This document shows positions 6,501-7,781 of a DNA stretch of 7,781 nt, piece after piece. The position numbers were made by a program, and so were the translations under genes. The notes below the pieces were generated by a model. The model had not been told where the DNA came from. It did not search any database and saw nothing but the letters and a program-made list of their open reading frames with translations. Positions within the stretch are counted from its first letter, which is position 1. The number at the start of each line of letters is the position of its first letter. The stretch is from Clostridia bacterium (GTDB lineage Bacteria > Bacillota > Clostridia > Oscillospirales > CAG-272): NCBI GenBank assembly GCA_017629925.1, contig JAGBWH010000119.1, forward strand, positions 1 to 7,781, given 5' to 3'.

Positions 6501-7781
6501 TGGCAAACTCATCCTTCATCCCTCTGTGATTCTTTTCAATCTTGAGGATCCCAAGGCTGAACTCAGAGCCATCAAGGAAGATCCTTTTGCGCTGCGCTCC
6601 CTCGTTTTGCTTGTAGGCTTCATTGGTTCTTCGGCCTACAAATACTTTGAAGAATACGAAAGCTTCAGCCAAATCGAATTTGATACATACCTCGAAAAGC
6701 TGGGCATTACCGGTGAAGCATATCATGAAATTTTTGGTGGCAAAACCGTAGGCGATCTGCTTCCCGAGGAATTGTCTGATCTCCCCGCTTCTGTGGTCAC
6801 GTTCTTCTCCAATGTAAGACTGTCTACTTTCGCTTCTCTGTTGAAAGTAGCCACTTCAAACGAAGAACTGCAAGCCATTTTGAGCGACATCCGCTTTGGC
6901 GATATCTTCTTCCTTGATGAAGAGGGCAAAGTGGATATGTCCCTCATTGATGCTGTTGAAAACATTTCTATCTACCACCTTGTAGATGCTCTCCACGACG
7001 TGGACGACAACGAAGATCTCAAGAACATTTTGGTCGCGCTGAAAACTGTGGGGGATCTGGTTTACGTGGATTTGGAAACCGACAGCTACTACATTACCGC
7101 TGTACCTTTCCTTGCTGATGTCGCTTTCGCCGATATATTTGGCTTGCTCGGCATGGAAGACACAATGAATCCCATTTTCAAGGATAAAACGATTGGCGAT
7201 GTTGTTTTCTATGATGAAAATGACGAACTGACCGTGGCATGGCTTGCATTCCTTGAAACCGTATACTTTAGTGACATCTTTGATGCACTCGAAGTTGAAA
7301 ACCAAAAACTGTATGACCTCTTCGAAGGCCGTCATTTGGGCCAATTCTTCTCATACGATGAAAATGACGAACTCCAAGTAGAATTCCTGCCGTTTGTGGC
7401 TGGTTTTGAAGTGGTTGACATTGTATCCACATTTGTGGATGAAGTGCCCGAAGGCCTTATCAGATTGCTTGATGAAAAGACGTTGGGTACATTGCTGACC
7501 GATGAAAATGGCGACTTCTCCCTCCAACTCGCCGACTTCTTTGGCGACATGGAAATCCGCGATTTCGTTAGCCTTGTAGTGGATAACCAAGACGTATACG
7601 AACTCATTGGTGCTACCACTATTGGCGATATCTACGACTTCGAAAGCAAAGAATTCCATCCCTTCGCATTGACCGATAATATCGCACTCGGTGGCATTTT
7701 CGACCTGATTGGTATGTCTTCTGATAGTGCTGTATACGAACTGCTCGGTGAAAAGACCATCGGTGACATCATCACCATGGA
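3586..7781 (+). CDS. Giant membrane-anchored, acidic, repeat-built protein of unknown function (3' end outside window)
   Basis: The frame is open for 1,398 codons without a stop and continues past the window edge. Residues 1-6 carry R2 and K6, and residues 7-37 are strongly hydrophobic, so this is a signal anchor or an atypical signal peptide, with the bulk placed outside the membrane. After C38 I find no cysteine in the visible protein. The chain is rich in Asp and Glu, poor in Arg and Lys, with frequent DENG-like turns. Nearly all of it after about residue 160 is built from a recurring element, roughly K-T/S-(I/L/V)-G-(D/E)-(I/L/F), followed by an acidic turn and a short hydrophobic strand. 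Three arrangements follow in order: units of 110-118 residues (162-616), a 141-residue tandem pair (815-1095), and a ladder of 46-50-residue units (from 1103). A very hydrophobic 21-residue stretch at 658-678 could be a second membrane segment. I recognise no family. A structural, adhesive or lipid-handling envelope protein are all possible, and none is shown. Confidence 0.9.
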   Translation, partial: MRYLTKFLCQFISFFLVFAIGFLSCIAVVVGAAAYAYCNVSIDKLNEFGMGISTDQYFDPEADVPVNSLTLDKLLGEILGIAGTPSEYSLQELIDRYGLKLDEGLIKYLPSEAVMTTALDKLFSSEGIDIFLQSTKVKYVFDLGLIPEGILSDEVYATIGEKTLYEIIFPSDDDYSSALRGVQLGFFLGVDYFLDENGNYVVDQAGEFPTFKELIAPIDIGAILGIVTGGVPVMNALQTSLGHIYIEDVIATITQKDPEEVLGSYYLAIENRSLGDLFKDDGTGIYELYIPGLFEDFYLGMLFGLEAYIDYDGQYVVVQKGEKPSIIELLAPINLGAIMEATFEKGDPLGAAYKTIGDIAINDLLGAFMDVEKAGISTAFDDKSIKDLLPYDYENKKFEKPQVAEFFEGVYLGDFMGVEYDIIDGEFVIRESDDSHALVQLIAHVNLGEIIAAIFTKEISQVLVALYDQLAPIVLLDAIHVFVPDTSKINGLDESLADKSIGTFLKYGDKDNDGASEFYLDAPALFDNIYLAYFFDGVEYTIDAEGNLTVIGAIDTWQELIAHVDLHKFADAIFNKKDIMLAIYETFGSIRIDDILDVASKDREGNYDYLLSSDYVKLGDFISYDEETEKWSLKPLEEYASQVDYHRLIADLKEDPNLFVVALLALGSVAYLAYMLFLSDKPAVDTMQEQLAGKTAEDVVSILLDTVELRLDRLLGTIDFDEAFVFDEESGSYEFSWYGAVKDIKFDDVIYAIVDYEEKGYADFFGGATLSSILVEDGDGYRLEAQGLFEYILLDSFLNNIFIIAESSLEEAGLGGIFDGVKLSDVIELEDGELIIHPSVILLNLEDAEAELRAIKDDPFALRSIVLLGGFLGSVAYKYFKEYESFSQIEFDTYLQSLNIYGEIYHEIFSGKTVGELLPKELSDLPASLFNFFSDVRLTTFAQLLKIDAVNEGELQGIFDDVTLGELIELEDGKLILHPSVILFNLEDPKAELRAIKEDPFALRSLVLLVGFIGSSAYKYFEEYESFSQIEFDTYLEKLGITGEAYHEIFGGKTVGDLLPEELSDLPASVVTFFSNVRLSTFASLLKVATSNEELQAILSDIRFGDIFFLDEEGKVDMSLIDAVENISIYHLVDALHDVDDNEDLKNILVALKTVGDLVYVDLETDSYYITAVPFLADVAFADIFGLLGMEDTMNPIFKDKTIGDVVFYDENDELTVAWLAFLETVYFSDIFDALEVENQKLYDLFEGRHLGQFFSYDENDELQVEFLPFVAGFEVVDIVSTFVDEVPEGLIRLLDEKTLGTLLTDENGDFSLQLADFFGDMEIRDFVSLVVDNQDVYELIGATTIGDIYDFESKEFHPFALTDNIALGGIFDLIGMSSDSAVYELLGEKTIGDIITM
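4069..5433 (+). repeat. Four degenerate repeats of 110-118 residues in the giant protein
   Basis: The K-T/S-type element recurs with codons starting at 4069 (EKTLYEII), 4399 (NRSLGDLF), 4732 (DKSIKDLL), 5080 (DKSIGTFL) and 5434 (VKLGDFIS), giving spacings of 110, 111, 116 and 118 residues. Inside each unit two further elements recur in order. The first resembles YLG-x-F-x-GVEY followed by an acidic turn and YVV (for example VYLGDFMGVEY and IYLAYFFDGVEY). The second reads IDIGAIL, INLGAIM, VNLGEII or VDLHKFADAIF after an ELIA-like helix. Divergence is high, so the repeats are visible at protein level only. Confidence 0.7.
6028..6870 (+). repeat. Tandem duplication of a 141/140-residue module in the giant protein
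   Basis: Copy 1 is 6028-6450 and copy 2 is 6451-6870. All matching landmarks checked are exactly 423 bases apart, including HPSVIL, AELRAIK, FSQIEFDTYL, GKTVG and LSDLPAS. Aligned by hand, about 104 of 141 residues are identical. Many DNA differences are third-position changes, so both copies look selected at protein level. A third copy starts at 6871 but fades within about 20 residues. An older relative upstream (about 5539-5680) shares the LKEDP, GSVAY and GKT landmarks. Confidence 0.9.
6892..7781 (+). repeat. Ladder of 46-50-residue repeats in the giant protein
   Basis: The element RFGDIF / KTVGDL / KTIGDV / RHLGQF / KTLGTL / TTIGDI / KTIGDI begins at codons 6892, 7042, 7186, 7330, 7477, 7615 and 7753, giving spacings of 50, 48, 48, 49, 46 and 46 residues. 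Each is followed by an acidic turn (YDENDEL, TDENGDF, DFESKEF), a hydrophobic strand, a DIF/DIV-type element, and a helix-like end with Y-E/D-L before the next K-T. The ladder continues past the window edge. Confidence 0.85.

Noticed and set aside
5587..6726. Minus-strand open frame of 379 codons with apparent internal repeats
   Set aside because: It has the same codon-aligned antisense position. Its repeats are the mirror of the plus-strand 141-residue duplication, so it is a shadow.

Overview
The window reads as a chromosomal stretch of a mid-GC Firmicute, most likely an uncultured gut-type member of the Clostridia. The basis is SigA-type promoters, AAAGGA ribosome binding, rho-independent terminators with T-tracts, a PreP-like M16C peptidase of clostridial style, a tRNA-Arg with an encoded CCA end, and an intergenic hairpin array of a kind I associate with such genomes. 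The placement is inference, because no marker gene is present.

Layout. Positions 1-112 hold the end of an array of short, mutually different hairpins joined by a conserved 10-base spacer (GATGATATAC or close variants). The array runs into a perfect 14-bp hairpin at 113-146, which also serves as the terminator of a minus-strand tRNA-Arg(CCG) gene at 146-222. That tRNA has its own strong promoter at 259-287. A divergent promoter at 340-368 drives a complete M16C zinc peptidase gene (409-3294), which ends in a clear terminator at 3320-3355. The tRNA and the peptidase are therefore transcribed back to back, each apparently as a single-gene unit.

After an AT-rich spacer, a very long open frame starts at 3586 and is still open at the window edge (at least 1,398 codons). 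It has an N-terminal membrane segment followed by an acidic, cysteine-free region built almost entirely from degenerate repeats around a K-T/S-(I/L/V)-G-(D/E) element. Three arrangements follow each other: units of 110-118 residues, a tandem pair of about 141 residues that are roughly three quarters identical, and a ladder of 46-50-residue units reaching the window edge. I recognise no named family. It is the most unusual thing here and looks like a large envelope-anchored or secreted repeat protein.

Nothing in the sequence ties the peptidase and the repeat protein into one pathway. They are separated by a terminator and a probable promoter. No mobile element, CRISPR array or origin is visible.
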